In this document: piece by piece, positions 32,381 through 40,767 of the stretch
Layout of the letters: every line of letters starts with the position of its first letter
Numbering within the stretch: position 1 is the stretch's first letter
Source of the DNA: Micromonospora sp. NBC_00389
GTDB lineage: Bacteria; Actinomycetota; Actinomycetes; Mycobacteriales; Micromonosporaceae
Assembly: GCF_036059255.1 (NCBI RefSeq)
Contig: NZ_CP107947.1
Coordinates: 5,642,001-5,706,000 of the forward strand
Length of the DNA stretch: 64,000 bases
Reading direction: 5' to 3'
The notes under the pieces: model-generated
The model's database searches: none
Told to the model about the DNA's origin: nothing
The model's input: only the letters and a program-made list of their open reading frames with translations
Translations under genes and position numbers: made by a program

Positions 32381-33321
32381 GCGCGCCGCGGCCCGGGGAC
32401 GGCCGCCGGGATCGGGTGTACGCCCCGGACTTCCTCACCGAGCTGTTCCGCAACCCGCTGGACCCGGGGTACGCCGATGCGGCGGCTGCCCGTCGGCGGG
32501 CTGCGCCCGCGGAGCCCGCCCGGGGGTGGCGGGCCTGGTCGGCGCGTTCGGTCAGCCTGGTTGTGGTGGTGGTGCTGGGTTTCCTGTTCGCGGTCGCGTA
32601 CCGGCAGACGTTGGAGGACGAGCCGGGCCGCAGCCAGGCCCGCTCCGGCCTGGTGGCGCAGATCAAGGAGCGGGAGAGCGAGACCGACCGGTTGTCCACG
32701 CGTGCGGACCAGTTGCGCGAGGAGGTCGGTCGGCAGCGCGACGCGGCGTTGAGCGGGTCGGCCGCCGCCCGGCTGCGGGACCAGGAGGCGAGCACCGGGC
32801 TGGGCCGGGTGCGCGGCGACGGTGTGGTGGTGCGGCTGGCGGACGCGCCGGGCAAGGAGGACGCGGTGACCGGCATGGGTGCGGGGCCGCCGCGGGTGCT
32901 CTACAGCGACCTGCAGGGGGTGGCGAACGCGTTGTGGAGTGTCGGCGCGGAGGCGATCGCCATCAACGGGCAGCGGTTGACCTCGACGTCGACGATCCGG
33001 TCGGCGGGTGAGGCGATTCTGGTGGACTTCCGGCCGGTGACCGGGCCGTATGAGGTGTCGGCGGTCGGTCCGGGCTCGATGCGGCGGAAGTTCGAGGACA
33101 GCCGCAGCGCGGCGCTGATGCGGGAGGTCGCGCAGAAGACCGGCCTGTCGTTCGGTGTGCGGGAGTCGGATGACCTCACCCTGCCGGCGGCTCCGGAGCC
33201 GCAGCTACGCTACGCCAAGCCGTCGGTCAGTCCGAGCCCGTCCACGTCGGGTGGCCGGTCCGGCAGTCCCGGGTCGTCCGGTTCTCCGGCGACCGTTAGC
33301 CCCTCCGGAGGTGGCCGATGA
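32377..33321 (+). CDS. DUF881 membrane protein, first copy
   Basis: A 314-residue protein: cytoplasmic N-terminus, one transmembrane helix (about residues 58-76), a coiled coil (IKERESETDRLSTRADQLREEV) and the DUF881 domain (GDGVVVRLADAP...DLQGVANALWSVGAEAIAINGQRL...GSMRRKF). A Pro/Ser/Gly tail ends the protein. It corresponds in position to mycobacterial Rv1823. DUF881 proteins resemble YlxW/YlxX of sporulating Firmicutes and sit beside small basic protein genes, suggesting an envelope or division-linked complex; no biochemical function is established. Coupled at both ends by GTGA and ATGA overlaps. Confidence 0.88.
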   Translation: MSAPRPGDGRRDRVYAPDFLTELFRNPLDPGYADAAAARRRAAPAEPARGWRAWSARSVSLVVVVVLGFLFAVAYRQTLEDEPGRSQARSGLVAQIKERESETDRLSTRADQLREEVGRQRDAALSGSAAARLRDQEASTGLGRVRGDGVVVRLADAPGKEDAVTGMGAGPPRVLYSDLQGVANALWSVGAEAIAINGQRLTSTSTIRSAGEAILVDFRPVTGPYEVSAVGPGSMRRKFEDSRSAALMREVAQKTGLSFGVRESDDLTLPAAPEPQLRYAKPSVSPSPSTSGGRSGSPGSSGSPATVSPSGGGR

Positions 33322-33650
33322 TCGCGGTGCTGGCGTTGCTCGCCGGTGTGGTGCTTGGTGTGTGGCTCGATCCCACGGTCCCGGCGGCGTTGCAGCCGTA
33401 CCTGCCGATCGCGGTGGTGGCGGCGTTGGACGCGGTGTTCGGTGGGGTGCGGGCGAGGCTGGACCGGATCTTCGATGACAAGCAGTTCGTGGTGTCGTTC
33501 ATCTCGAATGTGCTGGTGGCGGGCCTGATCGTGTACCTGGGTGACCAGTTGGGAGTGGGCGGGCAGTTGTCCACCGGTGTGGTTGTCGTGCTCGGGGTGC
33601 GGATCTTCGGGAACGTGGCGGCGATCCGTCGGCACCTGTTCCGGGCGTAG
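33318..33650 (+). CDS. sbp: Small basic protein (Sbp, DUF1290)
   Basis: A 110-residue protein with three transmembrane helices (IAVLALLAGVVLGVWL; LPIAVVAALDAVFGGVRA; FISNVLVAGLIVYLGDQLGVGG...VVVVLGVRIFGNVAAIRRHLF). It matches the DUF1290/Sbp family found between two DUF881 genes in actinobacteria and in the ylx-sbp-ftsA region of Bacillus. The ATG overlaps the preceding stop (ATGA) and has CGGAGGTGG upstream. Function unknown; probably a membrane partner of the DUF881 proteins. Confidence 0.88.
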   Translation: MIAVLALLAGVVLGVWLDPTVPAALQPYLPIAVVAALDAVFGGVRARLDRIFDDKQFVVSFISNVLVAGLIVYLGDQLGVGGQLSTGVVVVLGVRIFGNVAAIRRHLFRA

Positions 33651-33661
33651 GTTTGACAGCG

Positions 33662-34675
33662 ATGAGCGACGAGCAGACCGAGACGGGGACGGGCTGGCCG
33701 CAGCCGGCGGGTCCGGCGCGGCCGGGTGGGCCGGCGGGTGAGCCGGATCCGCGGCCGGATGCGCCGGATCCGGACGAGTTGAGCCCGCTGGCGCCGCAGG
33801 GGCCGGCGGAGCGGGAGCCGGAGCCGCCGGATGACGAGCCCGCGGTGGCGTCGGGGGACGACGGCGCGACGGTGGATCTGAGCGGAGTGTCGGGGTCGGG
33901 TGAGCCGGCGGCGCGGTCGGAGGGGTCGGCGGTGCCGGCCGAGGAGCCGGTGGCGCCGGTGAAGTCGGCGGCGGGTCGGTTCCGGTTGAGCACGGCCAGC
34001 TTGATGATCGTGGTGTTGTTGGCGTTGTTGGGCTTCACCCTGGTGGTGCAGTTGAAGACGACGTCGACGGATCCGACGCTGGGGGCGACGCGTCAGGAGG
34101 ACCTGGTCCGGATCCTGTCGGATCTGGATGCCCGGGAGAACCGCCTTCAGCAGGACATTCGGGCGTTGGAGGACAGTCAGCGGCAGTTGCGCTCGGGTGA
34201 GCAGGGCCGCCAGGCGGCGTTGGACGAGGCGACCCGGCGGGCGGATGAGTTGGGCATCCTGGCGGGCACGTTGCCGGCGGTGGGCCCGGGGTTGACCGTG
34301 GAGTTCGAGGGTGCTGGTAAGCCGATTTCGGCGAACCGGGTGCTGGACGCGGTGCAGGAGCTGCGGGGCGCGGGCGCGGAGGCGATGCAGATCTCCGGTG
34401 GCGATCGGGCGACGGTGCGGATCATCGCGTCGACGTACTTCCTGGATGGGGAGAACGGGTCGTTGGTGGTGGAGGGGCGTCGGCTGATGGGGCCTTTCAC
34501 GATCACCGTGATCGGTGATCCGGCGACGATGCGTACGGCGTTGAACATTCCTGGTGGGGTGGTGGCGTCGGTCCGGGGTGACGGCGGTAACGTGACCTTT
34601 GGGGAGCGTGAGGTTGCCGAGGTTTCGGCGCTGCACGTGCCGATCAAGTTGGAACACGCCCGTCCGGTCTCCTGA
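33662..34675 (+). CDS. DUF881 membrane protein, second copy
   Basis: A 337-residue protein. A long acidic, Pro/Gly-rich cytoplasmic region (about residues 1-105) precedes one transmembrane helix (STASLMIVVLLALLGFTLVVQL). A coiled coil (DLDARENRLQQDIRALEDSQRQLRS) and a DUF881 domain (GPGLTVEFEGAGKPISANRVLDAVQELRGAGAEAMQISGGDRATVRIIASTYF) follow. It corresponds to mycobacterial Rv1825. The extended N-terminus is the main difference from the first copy and may be an interaction surface. Start at the ATG at 33662, 12 bases after the sbp stop. Confidence 0.87.
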   Translation: MSDEQTETGTGWPQPAGPARPGGPAGEPDPRPDAPDPDELSPLAPQGPAEREPEPPDDEPAVASGDDGATVDLSGVSGSGEPAARSEGSAVPAEEPVAPVKSAAGRFRLSTASLMIVVLLALLGFTLVVQLKTTSTDPTLGATRQEDLVRILSDLDARENRLQQDIRALEDSQRQLRSGEQGRQAALDEATRRADELGILAGTLPAVGPGLTVEFEGAGKPISANRVLDAVQELRGAGAEAMQISGGDRATVRIIASTYFLDGENGSLVVEGRRLMGPFTITVIGDPATMRTALNIPGGVVASVRGDGGNVTFGEREVAEVSALHVPIKLEHARPVS

Positions 34676-34734
34676 CCGGCGCGGCCGCGCCGGACCCGGG
34701 TGGTCCGGGGCACGATGGATGAAGGACGCGTCTG

Positions 34735-35115
34735 GTGATTCCCGAGGATCTGCGATACACCGCCGAGCACGAGTGGGTGTTGGGTAACGGCACCGGTTCG
34801 GTCCGGGTCGGCATCACGCACTTCGCGCAGGACGCGCTGGGTGACATCGTGTACGTGCAGTTGCCCGAGGCGGGTGCTGCGGTCGCGGCCGGTGACTCGT
34901 TGGGTGAGATCGAGTCGACCAAGAGCGTGTCGGAGATCTACGCGCCGTTGGCGGGTACGGTGGCGGCGCGCAACGAGGCGCTGGGTGACACCCCTGAGCT
35001 GATCAACACTGATCCGTATGGTGCGGGTTGGTTGGTGGAGATCACTCCGGCTGATCCGACGGCGGTGGACGGTCTGCTGACGGCGGGCGCGTACCGCGAG
35101 ATCACCGAAGGCTGA
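34735..35115 (+). CDS. gcvH: Glycine cleavage system H protein
   Basis: A 126-residue lipoyl carrier (MIPEDLRYTAEHEWVL...) with the lipoylation motif GEIESTKSVSEIYAP; Lys63 is the modified residue. It shuttles the aminomethyl group from GcvP to GcvT and is reoxidised by lipoamide dehydrogenase. The gene is in the envelope/garA block, while gcvP lies 11 kb downstream behind a glycine riboswitch; gcvT is not in the window. A GTG start follows AAGGA. This position, just before garA, is the same as in mycobacteria (Rv1826-Rv1827). Confidence 0.95.
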   Translation: MIPEDLRYTAEHEWVLGNGTGSVRVGITHFAQDALGDIVYVQLPEAGAAVAAGDSLGEIESTKSVSEIYAPLAGTVAARNEALGDTPELINTDPYGAGWLVEITPADPTAVDGLLTAGAYREITEG

Positions 35116-35329
35116 GTGTGCTTGATCCGGTGCGTGGGATGTCTGCGCGCGTCCGGTTGCCCTGCATTTCGGCGCTGGCTAGGCTCGCCCAGTCGACCGA
35201 GAACCCAATAGTTGAGCGTTGCGGAATTGCCTTCCCGGGCACGGGGAGCCAGCCGCCGGGTGTTCAAGTGCCCGGCGGCCAGACCCGCCATTACCCGACG
35301 CCGACCGAACAGATCCGTGAGGTGGTCCC

Positions 35330-35782
35330 ATGACGCGCCCAGACGACGAGTTCCCCCCGCTCGACGTCACTTCGACGCTCAATCTCGGCTCGCTCGACGA
35401 AGTGCTGGAGGGGCCGGAGACCGACGTGGTGCCGAGCCGGATGTCCGGTTCGTTGCCGCCGGGTATGGCGCTGCTGGTGGTTCGTCGCGGCCCGAATGCG
35501 GGTGCCCGGTTCTTGTTGGACCACGATGTGACGACCAGTGGCCGGCACCCCGACAGTGACATCTTCCTCGACGACGTGACGGTGTCGCGGCGGCACGCGG
35601 AGTTCCACCGTGACGGTGGCACGTTCACGGTGCGGGACGTGGGCAGCCTGAACGGCACGTACGTGAACCGTGAGCGGGTCGAGGCGGCCACGTTGAGCAA
35701 TGGTGACGAGGTCCAGATCGGTAAGTTCCGGGTGGTGTTCATCGCCGGTCCGCGCCCGGAGGAGGAGGCCGGCCGGGGGTGA
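35330..35782 (+). CDS. garA: FHA-domain metabolic regulator, GarA/OdhI homologue
   Basis: A 150-residue protein with a short N-terminal tail bearing phosphorylatable threonines (DVTSTLNLG, Thr14/Thr16) and one FHA domain (about residues 45-140; GRHPDSDIFL, TVSRRHAEF, GSLNGTYVN). In mycobacteria and corynebacteria, GarA/OdhI phosphorylated by PknB/PknG binds its own FHA domain. The unphosphorylated form inhibits 2-oxoglutarate dehydrogenase and controls glutamate metabolism. The tail here has TST rather than the mycobacterial ETTS motif, but spacing is similar. The next gene starts in its stop codon (GTGA). Confidence 0.9.
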   Translation: MTRPDDEFPPLDVTSTLNLGSLDEVLEGPETDVVPSRMSGSLPPGMALLVVRRGPNAGARFLLDHDVTTSGRHPDSDIFLDDVTVSRRHAEFHRDGGTFTVRDVGSLNGTYVNRERVEAATLSNGDEVQIGKFRVVFIAGPRPEEEAGRG

Positions 35783-36534
35783 ACGAGCCTGCGGCCTCCA
35801 TACCACCCGGGGCGGCCCGGTCCCAGCCGCTGATGAGCATCGGTGAGGTGCTGGGGCAGTTGCGGGTGGATTTTCCGGACACCACGATTTCGAAGCTGCG
35901 GTTCCTCGAGGCCGAGGGGCTGGTTGAGCCGCAGCGGACGGCGGCGGGTTACCGGAAGTACAGCTGGGACGATGTGGCGCGGTTGCGGTTCGTGTTGACC
36001 GCGCAGCGGGACAAGTACCTGCCGTTGCGGGTGATCCGTGAGCAGTTGGCGGAGTGGGATTCGTCCGGCGAGCAGCCGGGTCGGTCGCGGCCGGCGTTGG
36101 TCGCGGTGGGGCCCGATGGTGCGGTTCCCGGTCGGGAGTCGGCGGAGCCGGCCGAGTCGTCGCAGGTGCGGCTCGGCCGGGCGGATCTGGTGGCGCGCAG
36201 CGGCGTCGAAGAGTCGACGTTGGCGGAGTTGGAGCGGCTCGGTGTGCTGGTGTCGGATCCGCCGGGGTGGTACGACGCCGATGCGTTGATCATCGCTTCT
36301 GCGGTGGCGGGGTTGGCGGCGTACGGGTTGGAGCCGCGGCACCTGCGGGGTTACCGGACGGCGGCGGACCGTGAGGTCGGGTTGTTCGCGCAGTTGGTGG
36401 CGCCGTTGGCGCGGCAGAGTGACCCAGCGGCGCGGGCGCGGGCGGCGGAGACGGCGCGGGAGTTGGTGGCGTTGTCGGAGCAGTTGCACGCGGCGTTGGT
36501 GCGGGTGGGATTGCGCTCGACGTTGGGTCGGTGA
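35779..36534 (+). CDS. ftsR: MerR-family regulator, FtsR-like
   Basis: A 251-residue protein with an N-terminal MerR winged-helix (LMSIGEVLGQLRVDFPDTTISKLRFLEAEGLVEPQRTAAGYRKYSWDDVARLRFVL) and a C-terminal dimerisation/effector region that contains a second, degenerate helix-turn-helix-like part (RADLVARSGVEESTLAELERLGVL). Position after garA and size fit FtsR (Rv1828), which in corynebacteria activates ftsZ. GTG start overlaps the garA stop by four bases, so it is coupled. An Ala/Arg-rich C-terminus ends RVGLRSTLGR. Confidence 0.85.
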   Translation: MNEPAASIPPGAARSQPLMSIGEVLGQLRVDFPDTTISKLRFLEAEGLVEPQRTAAGYRKYSWDDVARLRFVLTAQRDKYLPLRVIREQLAEWDSSGEQPGRSRPALVAVGPDGAVPGRESAEPAESSQVRLGRADLVARSGVEESTLAELERLGVLVSDPPGWYDADALIIASAVAGLAAYGLEPRHLRGYRTAADREVGLFAQLVAPLARQSDPAARARAAETARELVALSEQLHAALVRVGLRSTLGR

Positions 36535-36719
36535 GGGTGCCCGGCGGGCGGCGGCTGAGCGGAAAGATCTCTTCCGGGAAGCGTGCCGTAGGCTTGCCGG
36601 GGTAACCCCTTTCTGGCGCGGGCGTGGTGCTGTAGCGCATGGGACGGCCGTGTCGCGGTCCGTGTACCGTGCAGGGAAAGGCGCGGTGCGGCGTAGGTGA
36701 CAACGACACGGAGGCGGCG

Positions 36720-37184
36720 GTGCGCGAGCTGAGCGTGGTCGGAGTTCGGGTGGAGCTGCCCAGCAACCAGCCGATCGTCCTGCTCAGGGAGGTCGAGGGG
36801 GACCGCTATCTGCCGATCTGGATCGGCGCGGTCGAGGCCACGGCTATCGCTTATGAGCAGCAGGGGGTCAAGCCGGCCCGGCCGTTGACGCATGATCTTC
36901 TGCGGGACGTGTTGGCGGCTTTGCAGGCGCCGTTGCAGGCGGTGGAGATCACCGAGCTCAAGGAGAACGTCTTCTACGCGGATCTGTTGATCGGCGACGG
37001 GGTGCGGGTGTCGGCGCGGCCGAGCGATTCGATCGCTTTGGCGTTGCGTGTCGGTGCGCCGATTCGTTGTGCGGAGCAGGTCCTCAGCGAGGCGGGGATC
37101 GTCATCCCCGATGAGCAGGAGGACGAGGTGGAAAAGTTCCGCGAGTTCCTGGAGCAGGTGCGTCCGGAGGACTTCGCGGGCTGA
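36720..37184 (+). CDS. Bifunctional nuclease family protein (DUF151)
   Basis: A 154-residue protein (VRELSVVGVRVELPSNQPIVLLREVEGDRYLPIWIGAVEA...) with the family blocks TAIAYEQQGVKPARPLTHDLL and FYADLLIGDGVRVSARPSDSIALALR. It is orthologous in position to Rv1829. Distant homologues are plant bifunctional nucleases; the bacterial role is not known. The GTG is preceded by GGAGG (36711-36715). Open sequence before it (to 36639) lacks family similarity. Confidence 0.87.
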   Translation: MRELSVVGVRVELPSNQPIVLLREVEGDRYLPIWIGAVEATAIAYEQQGVKPARPLTHDLLRDVLAALQAPLQAVEITELKENVFYADLLIGDGVRVSARPSDSIALALRVGAPIRCAEQVLSEAGIVIPDEQEDEVEKFREFLEQVRPEDFAG

Positions 37185-37380
37185 GCCCGGCGGTCCGGTC
37201 CCGCATCGGGTGTCACTGTGGGTGACGTCGCGGTGCGGTTGGTGATCTTTCTCGGTGGCTGCGCGGCGTGTCGCGTCGGTTCCTCCGTGGTAACCCCTGA
37301 ACGTGGCTATAGGGTTGCCGTGTCGAGGGGTGCGCGTCCCGGAAACGACGCGTCACCACACTGACGGGGAGGTTGTCCGG

Positions 37381-37959
37381 ATGCACGAGCCGCAGAATCC
37401 CGATCCGGGTACGGAGTTGGCGTCGCCGGGTGTGGCGACTGAGGGTGACGGTTCGGTGGGCTACCGGGGTGTGACGGCGTGCACCGCGGTGGGCATCAGT
37501 TACCGGCAGTTGGATTACTGGGCCCGGACGCAGTTGGTGGTGCCGAGTGTGCGCGACGCGTCGGGTTCGGGGACCCAGCGGTTGTACTCGTTCCGCGACC
37601 TGGTGGTGTTGAAGGTCGTGAAGCGGTTGTTGGACGCGGGGGTTTCCCTGCAGAACATCCGCAAGGCGATCGAGGCGCTGCGGTCGCGTGGTGTGGAAGA
37701 CCTGGCCGGGATCACGCTGATCTCCGATGGGACGACGGTGTACGAGTGCCGGTCCCCGGAGGAGGTGGTCGACCTGTTGCAGGGCGGCCAGGGCGTGTTC
37801 GGCATCGCGATCGGTGGGGCTTTCAAGGAGATCCAGGGGTCGTTGTCGCATCTGCCGGCCGAGCCGGCGAGCGGGCCGGCGGAGCCGGTGGTGGCGTCCG
37901 AGTCGGATCCGGTGGGCGACGAGTTGGCGGCGCGGCGGGCGCGGCGGCGGGCCGGCTGA
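37381..37959 (+). CDS. MerR-family regulator (Rv1830-like)
   Basis: A 192-residue protein with a MerR DNA-binding domain (GYRGVTACTAVGISYRQLDYWARTQLVVPSVRDASGSGTQRLYSFRDLVVLKVVKRLLDAGVSLQNIRKAI) and an effector part with LISDGTTVYECRSPEEVVDLLQGGQGVFGIA. It follows DUF151 as in mycobacteria, where Rv1830 influences cell division and antibiotic tolerance. The N-terminal 38 or so residues are disordered. ATG start behind GGGGAGG. Ends the conserved block. Confidence 0.88.
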   Translation: MHEPQNPDPGTELASPGVATEGDGSVGYRGVTACTAVGISYRQLDYWARTQLVVPSVRDASGSGTQRLYSFRDLVVLKVVKRLLDAGVSLQNIRKAIEALRSRGVEDLAGITLISDGTTVYECRSPEEVVDLLQGGQGVFGIAIGGAFKEIQGSLSHLPAEPASGPAEPVVASESDPVGDELAARRARRRAG

Positions 37960-38328
37960 GCGCAGGTGTGCCGCCCGGTGCGCGTCGACGCGCCCGGCTT
38001 TTCGCGGTTGGTTTTTCTCGGCCGGCTGGTGACTGAGGGTCAGGCCCGGTAGATCGGTGGTAGCCGTTCCCGGAGCGCGGCCGGTCCACAGTGGATGACG
38101 GTGGGTGCTGTTCTGGTGGCCGACTGTGGAAGACCGGGACAGCAAAGGTGACGCTGTGTGTCGGGTTGTTGTCGGGCATCCGATACCCGGGGCCTGACCG
38201 GAAACCGCCGACACGCTATGGTCCGTCACGGTCCCCGGTGCGGTCGCCGTGGCAAGACGCTGTCGCTCCGGTGGGCCGTTGCCCCTCCGCGCCGACCCCG
38301 CGCGGCCTCCACCCTGGAAGGAACGACC
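37960..38328. other. Intergenic region upstream of the globin genes
   Basis: No gene is seen in 369 bases. A TATGGT near 38217-38222 is a plausible -10 for the globin pair, leaving a leader of about 105 bases. No clear regulator box or hairpin with a T-run is visible. Confidence 0.4.
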
Positions 38329-38727
38329 GTGACGGTTACCGAAGAAACCGCTCCTGTCTCGCACTACGACCGCATCGGCGGCGCTGCCTCCGTCAAGGCT
38401 GCCGTCGAGCTGTTCTACGACAAGGTGCTCGCCGATCCGGAGCTGGCCGGCTACTTCGCCGAGGTGGACATGCCGGGTCAGCGGCGGCACCTGACTTTGA
38501 TGTTGACGGTGGTGTTGGGTGGTCCGAACGAGTACGCCGGTCGCGGCTTGGCCGAGGCGCACCAGCCGCTGAACATCCCGGTGGAGCACTACGTCATGGT
38601 GGGTGAGCACCTGATCGTGACGCTGACCGAACTGGGAGTGCCGGCGGACATCCTGGCCGACGTGCAGACGGTGCTGGGGCAGGTGCAGGACCAGGTGGTG
38701 GCCGCCGGGACCCGTCCGGGCGTCTGA
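38329..38727 (+). CDS. glbN: Group I truncated haemoglobin (trHbN type)
   Basis: A 132-residue 2-on-2 globin (SHYDRIGGAASVKAAVELFYDKVLADPELAGYFAEVDMPGQRRHLTLMLTVVLGG). It has the typical Phe-Tyr at the B helix (LFYDKV), the GlyGly turns, and the proximal His in AEAHQPLNI. The segment EHYVMVGEHLIVTL closes the fold. TrHbN proteins oxidise nitric oxide to nitrate. GTG start behind GGAAGGA. It is two bases upstream of a flavohaemoglobin gene, so both NO-handling proteins are co-transcribed; this makes NO defence the likely role. Confidence 0.9.
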   Translation: MTVTEETAPVSHYDRIGGAASVKAAVELFYDKVLADPELAGYFAEVDMPGQRRHLTLMLTVVLGGPNEYAGRGLAEAHQPLNIPVEHYVMVGEHLIVTLTELGVPADILADVQTVLGQVQDQVVAAGTRPGV

Positions 38728-38729
38728 CG

Positions 38730-39908
38730 GTGGACGCGGCTCGACTCAAGCAGAGCTGGTCCCTGGTCGCCGGGCATGGTGACCAGGTTCCGCTCTATTT
38801 CTATTCGACGTTGTTCCTGGCCCATCCCGAGACGCGGCAGATGTTCCCGACGAACATGGCCGGGCAGCGGGACCGTCTGGTGACCGCACTGGGGCACATC
38901 GTGTCCAACGTGGACCAGGTCGATGGGCTGGTGGGTTTCCTGCAGGGCCTCGGCGCGGACCACCGCAAGTTCGCGGTACGCGCGGAGCACTACCCCGTGG
39001 TTGGTGAGGCGCTGCTGGCGACGTTGCGGCATTTCCTGGCCGAACAGTGGACCGAGGAGCTGGCTCAGGACTGGGCGGCCGCGTACGGGCTGGTCGCGCA
39101 GGTGATGCAGGAAGCCGCGCAGGCCGCGGAGGCGGTGAATCCGCCGTGGTGGGAAGCGGAGATCGTGACCCACGAGCGGCGGGCGTTCGACGTGGCGGTG
39201 CTGACGGTGCGTCCGCAGTACCTGTTGCCGTTCACCGCGGGTCAGTCGATCGGGGTGTCGCATCCGTCGGTGCGGTCGTGGCGGTACTACTCGCCGGCGA
39301 ACGCGCCGCGCGCGGACGGCACGTTGGAGTTGCACGTGCGGGCCGCGCCGGGTGGCGCGGTGTCCTCGCGGCTGGTGTACGGCTCGGCGGTGGGTGACCG
39401 AATCCACCTGGCCGCGCCGGTGGGGGAGCGGTTGGCGTTGTGGTCGGCGGGCTCGAGTGATCTGTTGCTGCTGGCGGCGGGTACCGGCTGGGCGCCGGTG
39501 AAGGCGTTGGTGGAGCAGGTCGCCGCGGAGGGTGCCCGCCGGCGGGTGGACCTGTATGTGGGTGCCCGTTCGCGCAGCGAGTTCTATGACAGCGACGCGA
39601 TCGACAAGTTGGCGTCGTCGTACCCGTGGTTGACGGTGACCTACGTCGTGGGCGCCGAACTGAACCGGCCGGGGGAGTTCGTGCAGGCGGTGGATCGGGC
39701 GTTGGCCGACGGCGACTGGCGTTCCCGACACGTGTACGTGTGCGGGTCGGACGAGATGGTTTCGCACACGGTGCAGACGTTGGTCCGAGCGGGTTACCAC
39801 GCGGGTCAGGTCCACCATGAGGGCTTGGGTACGCAGTGGTACGGCCCGGCTTGGCGTACGGCGGTGGAGCAGTCGACCGCTGGTGACACTTCCGGAGGTG
39901 TTCAGTGA
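38730..39908 (+). CDS. Flavohaemoglobin-type globin/reductase
   Basis: A 392-residue fusion. The globin domain (residues 1-140) has the proximal His region GADHRKFAVRAEHYPVVGEALL (His78) and PLYFYSTLFLAHPE. A ferredoxin-reductase-like FAD domain with SWRYYSPANAP (the R-x-Y-S flavin motif) and an NAD(P)-binding domain with LLLLAAGTGWAPVKALVEQ and YVCGSDEM follow. The product should dioxygenate NO using NAD(P)H. It starts two bases after the trHbN stop with a GTG and has no strong SD, suggesting coupling. It is slightly shorter than E. coli Hmp (396). Confidence 0.9.
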   Translation: MDAARLKQSWSLVAGHGDQVPLYFYSTLFLAHPETRQMFPTNMAGQRDRLVTALGHIVSNVDQVDGLVGFLQGLGADHRKFAVRAEHYPVVGEALLATLRHFLAEQWTEELAQDWAAAYGLVAQVMQEAAQAAEAVNPPWWEAEIVTHERRAFDVAVLTVRPQYLLPFTAGQSIGVSHPSVRSWRYYSPANAPRADGTLELHVRAAPGGAVSSRLVYGSAVGDRIHLAAPVGERLALWSAGSSDLLLLAAGTGWAPVKALVEQVAAEGARRRVDLYVGARSRSEFYDSDAIDKLASSYPWLTVTYVVGAELNRPGEFVQAVDRALADGDWRSRHVYVCGSDEMVSHTVQTLVRAGYHAGQVHHEGLGTQWYGPAWRTAVEQSTAGDTSGGVQ

Positions 39909-39964
39909 GCGCGAGGAGTGAGCTTGCGAGCCCCGCAGTCGCGAACGGAGGCGGGCACAGATGA
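39905..39964 (+). repeat. Dispersed-repeat-like link carrying a 19-codon open frame between flavohaemoglobin and DivIVA genes
   Basis: The 52 bases between the two genes contain GCGAGGAGTGAGCTTGCGAG and a GCAGTCGCGAAC stretch, which I recall as a dispersed repeat in Micromonospora-type genomes (from memory). Read from the GTG at 39905 it encodes a 19-residue peptide (SARSELASPAVANGGG...). That frame starts inside the upstream stop (GTGA) and stops inside the downstream start (ATGA). It may simply be a repeat that happens to couple translation. Confidence 0.45.
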
Positions 39965-40656
39965 GCGCGACCCCGATCAGCCGGTACGACGGGATGCAGG
40001 TTTCCGGCGGTGTGCAGGTCCGGATCACCGCCGACCGGGTCCGGCGGTGGGAGTTCGGCACGGCGCCGTTCGCCCGGCGCGGCTACGACAACGCCGACGT
40101 GGACCGGTTCCGGGTGCAGGTCGCCGATGAGCTGGACCTGTTGGCGACTCAGGTCGCGCACCTGCGGGCGGAGAACGAGCGGCTCAACGACCGGGTGGAG
40201 TTGCACCGGCACGGGGTGATCCCGAGCACGGGGGCGGCGGCGAAGGTGCCGGCGGCCAAGGAGGTGAATCTGCTGTCCGCGGCGCAGCGGGAGGCGGAGC
40301 AGATCATCGCGCAGGCGCACGACTATGCGCGGCGGGTCGCCGAGTACGCCCGGATGCAGTACGAGAGTTACATGCGGGCGGCGGCGGAGGAGGCGAAGCA
40401 GGAGGCCGAGCGGGCGGTGACGGAGTATCGCAGCACGGCCGGGTCGAGCTTCGACGAGACGGTGGCCACCCGGGAGGCGCTGCGGATCTTCGGCGAGATG
40501 ATGGTGTCGCACATGCAGGCGGCGGCGCGGCATCTCGACGACGGCAGTGAGCAGTTGGCCCGCACGATGGACCGGATCGCGAAGGAGACGCCGGGGGCGC
40601 CGTTCGTCCTCGGCGCGGCGGGGCAGGATGCGTTGCCTCGTCACCAGCAGCGGTGA
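39961..40656 (+). CDS. DivIVA-domain coiled-coil protein
   Basis: A 231-residue protein. Residues 32-55 (EFGTAPFARRGYDNADVDRF) are a DivIVA N-terminal membrane-binding motif, followed by a coiled coil (ADELDLLATQVAHLRAENERLNDRVELH). A second long helix follows (AAQREAEQIIAQAHDYARRVAEYARMQYESYMRAAAEEAKQEAERAV). Proteins of this class organise polar growth or division-associated complexes in actinobacteria; this one is not the canonical wag31 context (not next to sepF/ftsZ). GGAGGCGGGCAC precedes the ATG. Which process it serves is open. Confidence 0.8.
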   Translation: MSATPISRYDGMQVSGGVQVRITADRVRRWEFGTAPFARRGYDNADVDRFRVQVADELDLLATQVAHLRAENERLNDRVELHRHGVIPSTGAAAKVPAAKEVNLLSAAQREAEQIIAQAHDYARRVAEYARMQYESYMRAAAEEAKQEAERAVTEYRSTAGSSFDETVATREALRIFGEMMVSHMQAAARHLDDGSEQLARTMDRIAKETPGAPFVLGAAGQDALPRHQQR

Positions 40657-40661
40657 GCATC

Positions 40662-40690
40662 GGGTGGGGTCCGCCGAGCGGGCCCCACCC
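40662..40690 (+). terminator. Terminator after the globin-DivIVA operon
   Basis: GGGTGGGG (40662-40669) pairs with CCCCACCC (40683-40690), six bases after the stop codon; the inner GTCCGC/GCGGGC can extend the stem. Confidence 0.75.
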
Positions 40691-40767
40691 GGCTGGCGAG
40701 GCGGTCATGGACTTCGGGGCCCTGGTTCTGTCCCTGCGGAGGTCACCGCGAACAGGCCCCGTGGCTT

